A stretch of DNA of 64,000 bases from Tetracladium setigerum. Its lineage: Eukaryota; Ascomycota; Leotiomycetes; Helotiales. This document shows, piece by piece, positions 1 to 11,206 of the stretch; positions within the stretch are counted from its first letter, which is position 1, and every line of letters starts with the position of its first letter. The stretch lies in contig PZJY01000005.1 in NCBI GenBank assembly GCA_031472005.1, forward strand, positions 1,798,001 through 1,862,000, in the 5' to 3' direction. The position numbers and the translations under genes are program-made. The notes under the pieces are model-generated. The model did no database searches. It had not been told where the DNA came from and saw nothing but the letters and a program-made list of their open reading frames with translations.

Positions 1-1459
1 GTTGCAATTCCTGCGACACACCAGAAGGTGTCAAGCCACGAATCCCAGAGACCGTATATACGCACTGTACGGCATTGCAAGTGATATGTATGACAGTACA
101 GGCAAGGCGCTTCTCGAGCCCGATTACCGTGCAACTGTTGAGCAAGTCTATCGCAAAGTGGCTGCACAACTGATCCGCAGAGGTGGCAACTTGGATTTGC
201 TTGCATTCTGCAGGCACCGGAGTGAGAGTGCAGAATTATACCTGCCATCTTGGGTGCCGGACTGGACGCTCGCTCGCGTCGATGAGCTGCCAGACTTTAT
301 ACACGTCAATGGACTGCTCAGTGACTTCGCTGGCCTACAAGCATCATCAAGTTTCGCAGGCCAGGCATCGATATCCGTAGATTCACGAGCACTTGATATT
401 TCGGGACTGGTGGTGGACGAGATCCTATGGGTATCTGAACACATGAAGGCAACGCATTTCGATATGTTAGCCGAGTTTCGAGAGAACCCAGGGAGCCTCA
501 AGCGGTTATGGGACAAAGTCTCCTCGTCACTCTGCACGCCTGATCATGATGCATCTCACATAGAAGCAGTGAAGCAGGCATTTTGGCGGACTTTAATTGC
601 AAATATGAGCTCGGAGAGAAAAAAGGCCGGACCTGAATACTATATCCACTTCCTCTCCTACTGGAGACTTTGCCTCATTGCGGACTGGCAAGCAGAGGAG
701 CATCTCAAGACGCACCCGGATACTGCTAATAGACCGACCTTCAAGGATAACGAGGCCTCTCGGGAGGCTCGGAAAAGAGACCAGGAGAGAGGACTTGCCA
801 ATCCAGAGCAAATAGCTGCCATAAAGCGAAAGTTCAACAAGGCTCTTCGCGAAAACGGGTCATTATGTGAAGCGGCCACACCTACAAATCCAGACTTCAT
901 CCATAGCCAAGACACTTCAGAAGAGGTCTGCCGCCATTGCAGTGTCATCAACGACCCTGAGTTCTTGAAGATGGTCTACCCAATGGCGGTGCCACTAACA
1001 TACGAGGACCCGACGCGTGAGATGATTGATGATGATCCATTCATAGCGGAGTGGTTCGCTCGCCTCCGCAGCGACGAGCCAACTCCAATGTTGGTTATCG
1101 AGTCGGAGGGAAACCAGTACGCAAAGTGCTTAGCACGATGTGCTCGAGATAGGAAATTCTTCCTTACTAGGCAGGGACGAATGGGCATCGGGCCCTCCGA
1201 GTGCGAGGTTGGAGATGGCGTTGCAGTCATCGCGAGTGTTGGAGTGCCGTTCGTGGTGCGCAAGAAGGACTTCTGGGAGTATAGCTTTGATCCGCGGAAT
1301 CGTGACAGTAATTATGTTGTTTTGAATGACGACCCTTCGTTGGCGTTTAATACCTTTACGCTCGTAGGAGAGTCGTACGTTCATGGGATTATGGATGGAT
1401 CTGCTGTTCCGGTTGATGACAATGGTAAGCCACTGTGGGATGTATTGCATATTGTATGA
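1..1459 (+). CDS. HET-domain (heterokaryon incompatibility) protein, 3' part
   Basis: The reading frame is open at the left edge and runs to TGA at 1457-1459, giving about 485 residues; the true start and probably the N-terminal half lie outside the window. Near the edge the protein reads CQATNPRDRIYALYGIASD, which is the end of a HET domain (the 'DPRDKIYALLGL' block), followed by LLEPDY and a W-V-PDW motif (LPSWVPDWT) typical of fungal HET proteins. The rest is the poorly conserved C-terminal region that varies between family members. HET proteins act in non-self recognition between hyphae and can trigger cell death. The first codon seen is TTG at base 2, so no start should be inferred here. 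No frameshift or stop is seen. The family call is firm; the allelic specificity and partner are unknown. Confidence 0.88.
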   Translation, partial: LQFLRHTRRCQATNPRDRIYALYGIASDMYDSTGKALLEPDYRATVEQVYRKVAAQLIRRGGNLDLLAFCRHRSESAELYLPSWVPDWTLARVDELPDFIHVNGLLSDFAGLQASSSFAGQASISVDSRALDISGLVVDEILWVSEHMKATHFDMLAEFRENPGSLKRLWDKVSSSLCTPDHDASHIEAVKQAFWRTLIANMSSERKKAGPEYYIHFLSYWRLCLIADWQAEEHLKTHPDTANRPTFKDNEASREARKRDQERGLANPEQIAAIKRKFNKALRENGSLCEAATPTNPDFIHSQDTSEEVCRHCSVINDPEFLKMVYPMAVPLTYEDPTREMIDDDPFIAEWFARLRSDEPTPMLVIESEGNQYAKCLARCARDRKFFLTRQGRMGIGPSECEVGDGVAVIASVGVPFVVRKKDFWEYSFDPRNRDSNYVVLNDDPSLAFNTFTLVGESYVHGIMDGSAVPVDDNGKPLWDVLHIV

Positions 1460-1901
1460 ACTTAACAAACACGGTTGTCTTTCATAGCTTTCGTAGTCGA
1501 TATCTATCAACCGTTGAATTGATTCTTGCTAAATGATGAGTCTGTAATATTCATTCTCTTTGAAGTTGTCTCTCAGCCTACTACCAGTATAGGCAGCTCC
1601 GAAGCAGGTGGCTCGTCGAGTCGTCGGTCAAACGCCGAGTTCCATTCATCTCATTCCACCAGAGTTAGTGTTTGTTTGTGTAGATATGTAAGCATGAGAA
1701 ATGCAGCCAGGCACAAAATGCATCCGATTCAACATGTGGAGCTTCTTTTGGAGGTGAAAAGTGTGATGACTCGAGGCACACAATAATGAAGCCCCAAAAT
1801 GCAGGTACGCGCCATGTGTTCAGTATCAAACAAAAACTCCGAACAGCCACCATCGATCGGACATTCTTTGAACTATTGATAGGTTAAGTTTTGAACTGTT
1901 T
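1460..1901. other. Intergenic, no gene seen
   Basis: Region downstream of the HET gene. Short open frames exist on both strands but none has a convincing start, family resemblance or splice context. A 3' UTR of the HET gene probably occupies the first part. Confidence 0.5.
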
Positions 1902-2328
1902 ATGGGACGATGCGATGCAAGCCTTCTCCAGTCTCTCCTAGGAGGAAATTGGGAGTCCTTCGCTTATTTCGAAGTGGGAATTGTGGACTTTGTGGTTCAC
2001 AATCAGTCCACAACTCCACCACCATGTGAGTTTCTTGGGTTTTCCCTGTGATTAGGATACTTTTCTTTGCACAGAGCCTACAGCAGAGTCTGAACTCTCA
2101 GATCATGTACATTCTTTCGTCCCTTCTACACCATCTGAACTCGTATCCGAAAATAGAATTCTAGAACGAACTGACTGTGTTGCACAACATACTGTTGTTG
2201 ATTCTCGCTGCTTTGACTTTCAACATACTGCTGTCGATCTTTACTGCTTTGACCTTCAACACACTGCTGTTGATTCTCGTTGCATTGACCTCCAAGGAAA
2301 CGTCCTGAATCAGGTCTTAGCTTCTTGA
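1902..2328 (+). CDS. Possible small two-exon gene carrying a 36-bp tandem repeat
   Basis: Doubtful model. An ATG at 1902 opens a frame that reaches a good donor (GTGAGT at 2026). Splicing to the AG at 2082-2083 keeps the frame open to TGA at 2326-2328, for a predicted 122 residues. Exon 2 contains three tandem 36-bp units (2185-2292), each coding for a 12-residue block with the pattern QHTxVDxxCxDx, including one Cys per block. A further open stretch at 2375-2653 with a plausible intron (GTGAGC donor near 2552, ACTAATTG branch point, TAG acceptor near 2611) might be another exon or a second gene. No family is recognised. The antisense strand also has an open frame through the repeat, so the direction is not certain. 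Confidence 0.25.
2185..2292. repeat. Tandem repeat, 3 units of 36 bp
   Basis: Three consecutive 36-bp units start at 2185, 2221 and 2257. Each begins CAACAYACTG and contains a GAYTCTCG/ATCTTTA core followed by TGCWTTGAC. The units differ at several bases, so the expansion is not recent. The unit length is a multiple of three, and the + frame is open through all of it. Confidence 0.9.
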
Positions 2329-2653
2329 TATCGGTAATCGACGGAGAGGTCAATGGACAGATTTCTAAACATAGAGCCTGCCGTTGGAAACCCTCCGGAC
2401 ATTAATTCCACAAGCACTCCGTAGATTTTGTGAACCTGTGGAAACGTGGAGTATCATTGCCGGCATCCGAAAACGCATCAGTCCGGGGGCTCTTTCGTGT
2501 GATAATGGCGTCGGGTCTGTTCTCTTGCAAAACAAGCCACCATTGACTTCCTCAAGTGAGCCTGTAAAAAGTGTTGTTTTACTAATTGAATGCGATATTC
2601 GATTTTGTGTAGGTTCTGCTACACCAGAAGCAAATCCCAAGTACAATTTTTGA

Positions 2654-4635
2654 AGTATCCTGTTACTTTTCGACAGAGAGTAAGCAGAAGTAGATCGGAC
2701 TTGCGTTTGCCCTTCTTTCGCCAACAAAATGCAGGTCTATACCAGATTTTTGGGTTTCCAAGCCTTGGAATATTCTTCTCACTATTAGTCCATGCACGAC
2801 AATGGATTTTTAGGTTGAGCAGAATAAACGTCCACTAGAATCGCACGTAAAGGTCAGAATAAACATTCTGTTGACGGGTCAGGTCCGTAACTTCGATAGC
2901 TCAGGAGCAGAGTTGGACCCATTGTCGAAAAGTCAATCTGGTCCGATTTTGGGAAGTTCGTCGCGACTTTGTACGTGAAACATGCTTGATTTAGCAGGGC
3001 TTGCAGCTTTCAGACCTTCATGGAATTCAAATCAGCACAGTCTTGATCTTGACGCCTGATAGACGATTCGAGGAACTCAAAAGTTCGGTGTTTTGGTCAA
3101 AGCTCGTGACATTTCTCGTGTTCCCAGCCTCAATGTCCAAGAGCTGAATAATGGAGAGAAATCCCGCACCGTGCATGAGGATCCTACCACCCCGGATCGG
3201 ATCAATCCCCAAAAAAACCATGAACCACACCCAATACCTTGAAAGGACTTCTAGATTGTCAGCTTTCGCCTGCAGGAAGAAGATCATCCCATGTGCCAAG
3301 TTGCCAACAACTCGATCATGCTCACCCAAAAAAAGGATTCTAGACCTTAACCTTACCCCGCTAGAACATCTGAAGGTTGCGAAACAAACAACCATCCATC
3401 CCATTTTGATGATTCCAGGCGAAGCGAAAGAACATTTTCGGGAGCAAGCGAGCCTGGCAGCTCAGCAACCGAGACATTTTTGGACATGGACCTGCTGTGT
3501 TTAGTCGCAGGGTTTTTGTTTCCTCACCGTATGCACGGAGTTACTCCAGTGAGTGTTCGGAGGCTAAGAAAAGCCAAGTATTGAAATTTAGGTGGTGCAC
3601 TACTCCATGCGATTAGCAGACATGCAGACATGGTAGACATTGCAGAGATAAGTGTTCTTGAGAATTGGCATGCAGCTGTGTTTGTTGTTGCACAGTATTG
3701 GTATTGGCATGCAATTGTAGCGTTGCGCACACAGATGAAAAATGTTCACCACTCCAAGAATCGAAGCCATTGCTGTTGCATTCACAATTGTAATTCCACG
3801 AAATGCCATAAATAATCAAGGGTCCTGGGAGTGCGCAAAATTAGGTTCTCGGATGGTCGGTGGTTGCTCAACACTAGAGGATCTACGGTCCAGTACTTCG
3901 CTTCGTTTGTCGTCGTAAACATCCGCTTAACCCAACCAGACTGCCCCACGAGACCGACTCAAGTAAAATCGAGTCGAATCATTTAATTCCTGCGGATTTG
4001 ACAAGTTGAACTCCCGAGCGCATTCCGCATTTAGTCACCAGCCGCAATTGGCGAAGATCATCCCTCTGCGTCGAATCAAAAAAAAGGGATTGTCAGAATA
4101 TGGATTTGAAGGCTTCTCGCTTATGGGAAAGGAGCTGGATGTGATTGGGTTAGACACCTCGCACCACCTTGCCAATGCACCTCGGATTGTTTACTCTCCA
4201 TTCTGGTAACGTGGCGAGCACGCTCTTGGGATAGACACGTCCATGAGGCTTGAAGCGGTGGAAGTCGAGACTGTGCGTCCTGATCCTTTGAGGGAATAGT
4301 TCCTAAACTTTGTGCCGAAAATGCACATTTGTGAGTCTGGCTGACACCAGGCTGTTCGGGGCAGGAAGCCACGATGCAAGGGCAACATTTTCTTCGCTTC
4401 GGGTGCTCTGGTCGCAGCCTCGGTTTTGATATCATACACTCACTTGTATCCAGGTACCAAAGGGTGGTGGGGTGTGTTGATGAAGAAGTATATGAGATGC
4501 CTCTTCTCCTCCGTTTTCCAGTCTCTTCTTCTTTTCCAACCATGAAGTCTGGGGATTCAATCTCGTGAAAACCATTTCTCTCTCATCAATATTCTGTCCG
4601 TCTTTTTCAAGACTTGACTACCTTCATCTTTCAAA
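2654..4635. other. Gene-poor stretch before the peroxidase gene
   Basis: About 2 kb without a supported gene. Short frames of up to 140 codons occur on both strands (for example antisense 4121-4543), but they overlap each other, lack family resemblance and show no coherent splice pattern. The last few hundred bases are pyrimidine-rich and should hold the promoter and leader of the peroxidase gene. Confidence 0.45.
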
Positions 4636-5986
4636 ATGCAATTCACTGCCCTCCTCCTCTCTCTCTCCCTCGTCCTTCCCTTCGTATCAGCATGCCCAGG
4701 TCAGGAAGCAGCAGTCGAAAAGCTCAAAGCTAAACTCGCCAGACGACAAACCGACATCGAAAGCGGCGAAGACTCCAACGAATTAATCGGTGACCTCCTC
4801 ACCGAGGGAGCCACCACCCCCGTCGGCAATCAAATCAAGAACATAATAGTCGGTGACGGCGACCCAGAAAGCTCCGAAGTTTGGTCTCCTCTCCTCTTCA
4901 CTATTACCTACCCCAAGGGCAGTGCCCAATGCAAGAAAGACCCTTGCTGCATCTGGAAATGGATCGCTCTTGATATGGAGAAGAAATTCAAAGGCACTTC
5001 CGGTCGTTGCAACCGATTCGCTCGTGCAGCTGTTCGCTTGGGATTCCATGATGCAGGAACCTGGAGCAAATTCTCTGGACCAGGTGGTGCAGATGGCAGT
5101 ATCATCCTCGCCAACGAAGGCGGCAGGCCTGAAAACAACGGGCTCCAGGATATCAGCGCTGTGACAAAGGACTGGTACAATCAATACAAACCATACGGCG
5201 TGGGAATGGCAGATCTGATCCAGTTCGGTGCGAATGTTGCCACTGTGGTGTGTCCTTTGGGACCAAGAATTCGCACATACATCGGGAGGGAGGACAGATT
5301 CACTCCGAATGACGATCACCTGTTGCCAGATGTGTTCGGTGAGGCGGATGATCTCGTCAAGCTATTTGAGGATAAAACGATCAGACCTCATGGACTAGCT
5401 GCGCTTCTGGGTGCCCATACAACAAGTCAGCAGAAGTTCGTTGATCCCAGTCGAGCGAATGATCCCCAAGACTCAACGCCTGGTGTATGGGATGTGAAGT
5501 TTTATGGTCAGACAATTGGAACGGAACGCACCCCACCGAGAGTCTTCAAATTCCCAAGTGATGTGAAGCTGGCCGCCCATCGAAGACTGAGTGACGAGTG
5601 GAAGGAATTTGCCGGTCCGGGAGGTCAAGACCACTGGAATGGAGTAAGTCCCACTCTTTCAACCAAACTTCTTAACGAGCCATCAAGCTAATGAACATTC
5701 TCAACAGGATTATGCCAGAGAATACATCCGACTCTCCCTTCTTGGAGTCAACAGGATCAACAAATTACAAGAATGTACAAAAGTCCTTCCCAGACGAGTC
5801 AGCAGCTACTTTGCACCAGATCAAAGCTTCATCGATCAATGGCTCGCTGGAGGCTTGCCGAAGTTGGGCCAGACATTGCAGGACGCGACTACGATTACAA
5901 GTGCTATAATTTCAATGCTGAAAAATCTTCTTCGTGGCAGGGATACGCCGAGCGAGGCAGTGGTGGAAAGGGCTTGGGTTGCTTGA
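4636..5986 (+). CDS. Secreted class II-type fungal heme peroxidase
   Basis: The product is 428 residues, from exons 4636-5643 and 5708-5986. The 64-nt intron (GTAAGT, GCTAATG branch point, CAG) replaces the premature stop seen on straight reading. Residues 1-19 are a signal peptide ending before the Cys at 20, and a basic LARRQ site near 34-38 suggests a propeptide. The distal heme pocket is seen as R134-L-G-F-H138-D-A, the calcium-site motif GADGSI follows at 151-156, and the proximal His is H261 in LLGAHTT. These place it in the plant/fungal peroxidase superfamily, class II-like group (lignin, manganese and generic peroxidases). Substrate type is not decided here: I did not map the Mn-binding acids or the surface Trp. 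It should act outside the cell on phenolics or lignin-like compounds. The nearest gene upstream is more than 2 kb away. Confidence 0.9.
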
Positions 5987-6624
5987 TTATTGGAAAGGTG
6001 TAGGATACCTGAATACCTCTGCGGGTTTCATTGTAAAATATCAATAATGTTAATAATATAGCGAATAATAAGAATAAATTTCAAAATAGTCATAAAGAAG
6101 TCTTTCTCAGGCGTTGAATTGGAGCAGTTAGTGCTGGCAAGAGACTACTCTGAATGACCTTAGCAGCCAAGGTAATCATATGTACTGTTCATGATCAAAA
6201 TGAAGCTTACTATGATCCTGCCTCATGACCAAGCACTCGAAGCACAGCAGAAATTACGACAGAGGCAAATGCAGTGACAACACGCGACGGAGGCGAGATC
6301 TGTCGCACGACACCAAAAAAGAAGGGTAAACATATGCATGTACTTCCTGGGACCCACATGAAAAGAATTGCACCATTCTGGTTTGAATGTGCCAGCCAAG
6401 GAATCGATTTTACGTTTGTCGATGGGCAAGAAAGTAAACACTTGATGAAATATGCTGTCGTGGTGCCGTCACTACTCTTCGCTTGAAGAAACTGGCCACA
6501 CGGATAGGATTTAAGGATTTGCATTTGGTACTATTTTACTAGAATCATCCTAGTCGCCGGTCCCAAACTCCATACAATGCTCCAAGCAGCGCCCAGACAG
6601 ATCTTATCATCTTTCATTCAAAGA
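5987..6624. other. Intergenic between peroxidase and UTP7 3' ends
   Basis: The two genes converge here. AT-rich sequence just after the peroxidase stop (around 6040-6095) suits a 3' UTR and polyadenylation region. No further gene is supported. Confidence 0.5.
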
Positions 6625-8430
6625 TCAAATACCCTTTTTAGAAAATCTGCTCAGCGCAGGGCCCAACTCCTGCTCGCTAATCTTCAGCCTCTCCTTCTGC
6701 TTCAGACTCTGACTCTTCCTCAACTCCTCAATTCTCATCCTCCTCTCATCAATGATGTTCTTCGAGCCTTCTTCCTCAAGTATTTCCTCAAAGAACTATT
6801 CTTACCTCGGCCTCTATTCTTGATATCCGCAATGGGATCAACAGGTTTACGATCGAGATCTTTTTCGGCTTTGCGCTCCTCAGCTGACTTGAGATCAAGC
6901 GTACCGATGTAATCTGGGTTAAGGGAGATCATCTCTGGTTGAAGTTTCGAGAGCAGAGATTTCACCTCGGTTTCTTGACGTTGCTTGGTGTTCTCGTATG
7001 GGTTGGCAAGGTGCATGTCGAAGTTTGGTTCGCCAGCGCCAGGTACGATCACGGTTGAGAAGCCAGTGCTGTGGGCGACTCCAAGTAAATCTTCGTATGG
7101 GCACCAGCGGACTCGTTCGATTTTCTTGCCTTCACCACCCCAAGACATGTAAGGACTTTGGATCTTTTCCTGGTCAAGAGAGTGCTTTTTGAAGAGATCT
7201 CTCCAAACTGAGGTTTGAGTTCCCCATCCAACGGCTGTGAGGCCTGTATCTGAAATTGACACTGATGTGCCAGGTTGACGTGTAAAATAGCTGTTCACTT
7301 CTTTGAAGTTCCGAATGTCCCATACTGACATTTTGAGATCTTGTCCGGTGGAAACCATATATCTACCTTCTCGATCGACAGCTATCGAGCGGACCGGTCC
7401 TTTATGGGCAAGCAACTTGACGTGTGGTGTTGTAGAGTTGGGTGACCAGAGCGTAACGGTGCCATTCTGATGGCCCATATGGAGAATTGCGTTTTGAGGA
7501 TTTTGTGTGAGTGCTGTCGGCGTGCCGAGGCGAGTTGGTATTTCAGCAACTACTTGCCCAGTTGAGACATCTTGATACTTCAGGTACCCAGCATTTCCCT
7601 TTCGTGAAATTAGCATGCAGATTGTAAGCATACGATGTGTAGGACTTACCACAGTAGCAAGGAGGTAGTGATAGGGAAGAAATTCCATATTCGTAACCTC
7701 GATGTGCTTTTTCAAGCAATGAATTTCCACACCCGCGCCATCATAGATATAGACATACTTCTTTTGCGCCACGGCAAACATTTGGTTGTTATGCAGCCAC
7801 TTTGCATCCCGTACAGTCTCTCCGAGCTGTAATTCGCATCCAAGCTTTCCTTCCCTCCAATCCATTGTCGCAACATGTCCCTTCCTTCCAGCGAGCAGTA
7901 ATTCTCTTCCGTTCCGAGTATAATCTGTAACATAAGGACCCAATTGATCCAGCTTAAGCTCAAATTTTCCTTTCGTAGCTGTTTCGGTCGAGACTTCGGA
8001 GTAGATATCTCGTTGTTGCACTTTGTACGTTTTCTCCAAATCATTTTCTGGTTCCAGGAATCCAGCAGTCGTTTCGTTCAAGATCTCCGCATCCTTCAGC
8101 TTCATAACACTGGCTTTGTATTTCGCTTCCAGCGTTTTCATGTTTCCGCGTAGCTTCTTGTCCCGAATTGTTTTGACTGGAGATTGTTAGCTTCTGTAGT
8201 ACATAATCTTCGTACGCATTTCAGGACCAACATTCAATTGCGTGTTGCTTGAATCATATGGGCAATGTACCTTGAATTTTCTTTCCCCTTCCATACTCTT
8301 TCTCGGCCTCCTTCTGCCTCCTCACTTGCGCTGCCTCCTTCGTGCTGAGTTCCATGTTTGTACGCTTGACGGGAGCTCCATTGAGGTAAGACTTCGAGGC
8401 CTCCTCGGATTCTAGGAGATCAACTTCCAT
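6625..8430 (-). CDS. UTP7: U3 snoRNP WD-repeat protein Utp7 (WDR46/BING4 family), with apparent 1-nt deletion near the C-terminus
   Basis: Utp7 is a part of the small-subunit processome that matures 18S rRNA in the nucleolus. Exons on the minus strand are 8430-8271, 8176-7650 and 7598-6625, with introns of 94 and 51 nt. The 51-nt intron (7599-7649) has no stop and a length divisible by three, so straight reading adds 17 false residues between LLATV and GNAGYLKYQDV; the family sequence runs straight across. The start at 8430 gives MEVDLLES; upstream in-frame codons exist but run into the shared promoter. WD repeats fill the middle, and the BING4 C-terminal domain ends in RGKNSSLRKYLRKK. After that motif the frame meets a stop at 6735, but a one-base shift near 6767 restores GSKNIIDERR and an open frame to TGA at 6625-6627. 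With one base added the length is exactly 553 residues; without it, 516. Confidence 0.92.
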
Positions 8431-8738
8431 GTTGACAACTTCCCAAAGTCGGAATGGGCTGAGGGCACAGTTTGGAGGGTCTCGACTTGGTTTGTGAAGT
8501 GTGAATATGTTGTCGCGCAAAGCACTCGCTGATGGTCTCTGGTGAAGATCTCGGTCGCGAACTTTTTGGGTGCCAAGACTTTTGCGATAGGCGATAAGCG
8601 CACGAAAAAAAGATGGTCCAGCATTTCTCCCCCACCATATCTTGACAATCGACCTTCTGAATATACCAACGTCAATCTTTACAATTTTTCGCCGTGGCGT
8701 CGCTACCATACAGATTCAAGGCCGGCTCCGAAGTCAAG
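8431..8738. promoter_or_regulatory. Shared divergent promoter of UTP7 and TSR1
   Basis: Only 308 bp separate the two start codons, and the genes are read away from each other, so both promoters and both leaders must lie here. An A-run (AAAAAAAG near 8605) and an AATTTTT stretch near 8680 loosely resemble the rRNA-processing element of yeast ribosome-biogenesis promoters; this resemblance is weak. Co-regulation of the two genes is an inference from arrangement and function. Confidence 0.7.
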
Positions 8739-11206
8739 ATGCCCTCATCCGTGACATCTCACTCTCATAGGAGCACAACCAAATCCTCCCAAAAGCCCTT
8801 CAAATCGCGGAAAGCGACGAAGGGTTTCTTGAAGGAATTGACCAAGGGTAAGTACAATCCCGCAGCGCTATCTTCAGTCGCTGATGCTTTCCAGGCAAGA
8901 TCCAAGATTTGTCGCATCGAAAAACGCCCCAGCAACATCTAATGTCGAAATTCGAACGCCGAAACCAAGCCCGACAGAAGCAACAGCACAAGCACCGAGA
9001 GCACTTGAGAGAGACGAATATCTTTGCAGGGCGAGATGGAGCCCCCAGAATAGTCGCCGTTATACCCTTGTGCGAGGATGGAGATGCTGCGTTGGCAGTG
9101 CGACAACTGAATGCAAGCTTAGATATCGAGTCGGACGTTCCCGTGGAGGGTTCAACACGACTCGATATCGATCGGTTCAAACAGAAGATGCAATACATTG
9201 TGGTCAAGAGGGATGTTACGGCTTGTTTGGATGCTGGAAGGGTTGCAGATTTTGTGATGTTCCTGTTATCTCCAGATCAAGAGGTGGATGATTTGGGAGA
9301 GTTAATCATTAGAAGTGTGGAGAGCCAGGGCTTGTCGACATTGGTGACTGCTGTTCAGGGATTGGAAAAGATTGAACCTGCGAAGAAGAGGCCACAAGTT
9401 CTTGCTTCGCTCAAATCATACATTAATCATTTCCACCCGGAACAGGAAAAGGTACACAATCTGGACTCGAGACAAGAATGCACCAACCTTATTCGATCGC
9501 TCTGCACATTAGCGCCAAAGGGTGTTCGTTGGAGGGAGGACAGAAGTTGGATGTTGGTGGACGAGGTTGAGTGGCCAGAGAATGAGAGTGGGCATGTGGT
9601 GCTCACTGGTGTTGTACGTGGAAAGGGATTGAAGGCTGATAGACTCGCTCAAGTTGGAGATTGGGGTGATTTCCAGATTGAGAAGATTACGGCAGCCCCA
9701 CTGGAGAATAAGAAGAGGAAAGTTGATGAAATGGCAATTGAAGGGGGAGAAGAACAGATTCTTGATTCGCCTACAGAAGACCAAGACGATCTTGCAGAGC
9801 TTGCACCAGAAGAAGTTTATATTGACGACGAACGTGACATGGCAATGTCAATGGCAACAACTAGCAAGCGAGGAGTTCTCCTGGACGATCATCACTACTT
9901 TTCTGACGACGAAACCCATCTACCAGCGAAGCCAAAAAGACTACCGAAAGGAACATCAAAAACTCAGGCCGCATGGTTTCTGGGTGATGACTTTTCAGAT
10001 TCTGGATCCGACTATGAGGACGTTGACGAGCAAGGAGATATCATGATGGATGCACCAGCACTACCACAGGATGGTGTAGAGGGCTTTGCTCCAAGAGAGC
10101 CAACTGAATTTGCTCCTTCGGAATACCCACAATCTGAGATGTTCCTCGATCCAACTCCAGATGACGAAGCCGAGCAGCTTGCTGCGTTTAGAGCACGGAA
10201 AACGGATGAGGCAGCAGATGATTTGGAGTTTCCTGATGAAATCGAGATGGAGCCACAAGTGCTTGCTCGTGAGCGTTTGGCAAAGTATAGAGGTTTGAAG
10301 AGTCTGCGAACCAGTCACTGGGAGGAGTCTGAAGATCGAGCATTCGAGCCAGAAGACTGGAGGAGGTTACTTCAAGTTCCTGACTACAAGTCCTCGAGAA
10401 GTCAAGTTACCCGAGAAGCATTGGTCGGTGGTGTTGCAGCAGGTACACGAGTTCACATTCATCTTCGAAATGTCCCAGCGTCACTGAGAGAAACATACAA
10501 CCCAGCATACCCACTCACACTCTTCTCCCTCCTCCGACATGAACACAAGCGAGCTGTTCTTAACTTCAACATCAATTTGAGTTCCGACTACCCAGCACCT
10601 CTGAAAGCCAAGGAAGAGTTGATCATGCAATGTGGTCCTCGTCGTTTTGTCATCAACCCTCTATGGTCGCAAGGTGGCAACACATCTAACGATGTTCACA
10701 AGTACGATCGTTATCTTCACCCAGGACGCTCAGCTGTTGCTACATTCGTTGGTCCTGTAACATGGGGCTCAGTACCTGCTCTGTTCTTTAAGCGCACCAT
10801 TTCTTCGGATGGAAAACCTTCCACCGTACCATTCAAACTCATTGCTACTGGTACCTCTCTCGCACCATCCTCATCTCGCGTAATCGCCAAACGCATAATC
10901 CTCACTGGCCATCCTTACAAGATTCACAAGAAGATGGTCACGATCCGCTACATGTTCTTCAACCGAGAGGATGTAGAGTGGTTCAAAGCCCTGCAACTGT
11001 GGACCAAGAGAGGACGGAGTGGATTTATCAAGGAGAGTTTGGGTACGCATGGATACTTCAAGGCTACGTTTGACGGAAAGATCAATCCACAGGATGCAGT
11101 GGGTGTTAGTTTGTATAAGCGCATGTGGCCTCGAAATGCGAGCGCATGGAGTTCGAGGATGATTGTAGAGGAGGTCGCTGATGAGGCGATGGATATTGAG
11201 GTTTAA
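8739..11206 (+). CDS. TSR1: Ribosome biogenesis GTPase-like protein Tsr1
   Basis: Tsr1 is a late 40S assembly factor that blocks early translation-factor binding on pre-40S particles. Exons 8739-8847 and 8895-11206 are joined over a 47-nt intron (GTAAGT ... CCAG), giving 806 residues, the usual size for the family. The start chosen is the ATG at 8739 (MPSSVTSHSHRST); the frame extends upstream to a GTG at 8694 but has no ATG there. The N-terminus carries the family signature HSHRSTTK...KPFKSRKATKG, then GKIQDLSHRKT. The middle holds the AARP2CN region and a very acidic linker (around residues 280-480), and the C-terminal third is the RIBIOP_C/DUF663 domain (YNPAYPLTLFSLLRHEHK, YKIHKKMVTIRYMFFNREDVEWF). 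It is predicted to be inactive as a GTPase, as in the family generally. It is divergent from UTP7, another 40S factor. Confidence 0.95.
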
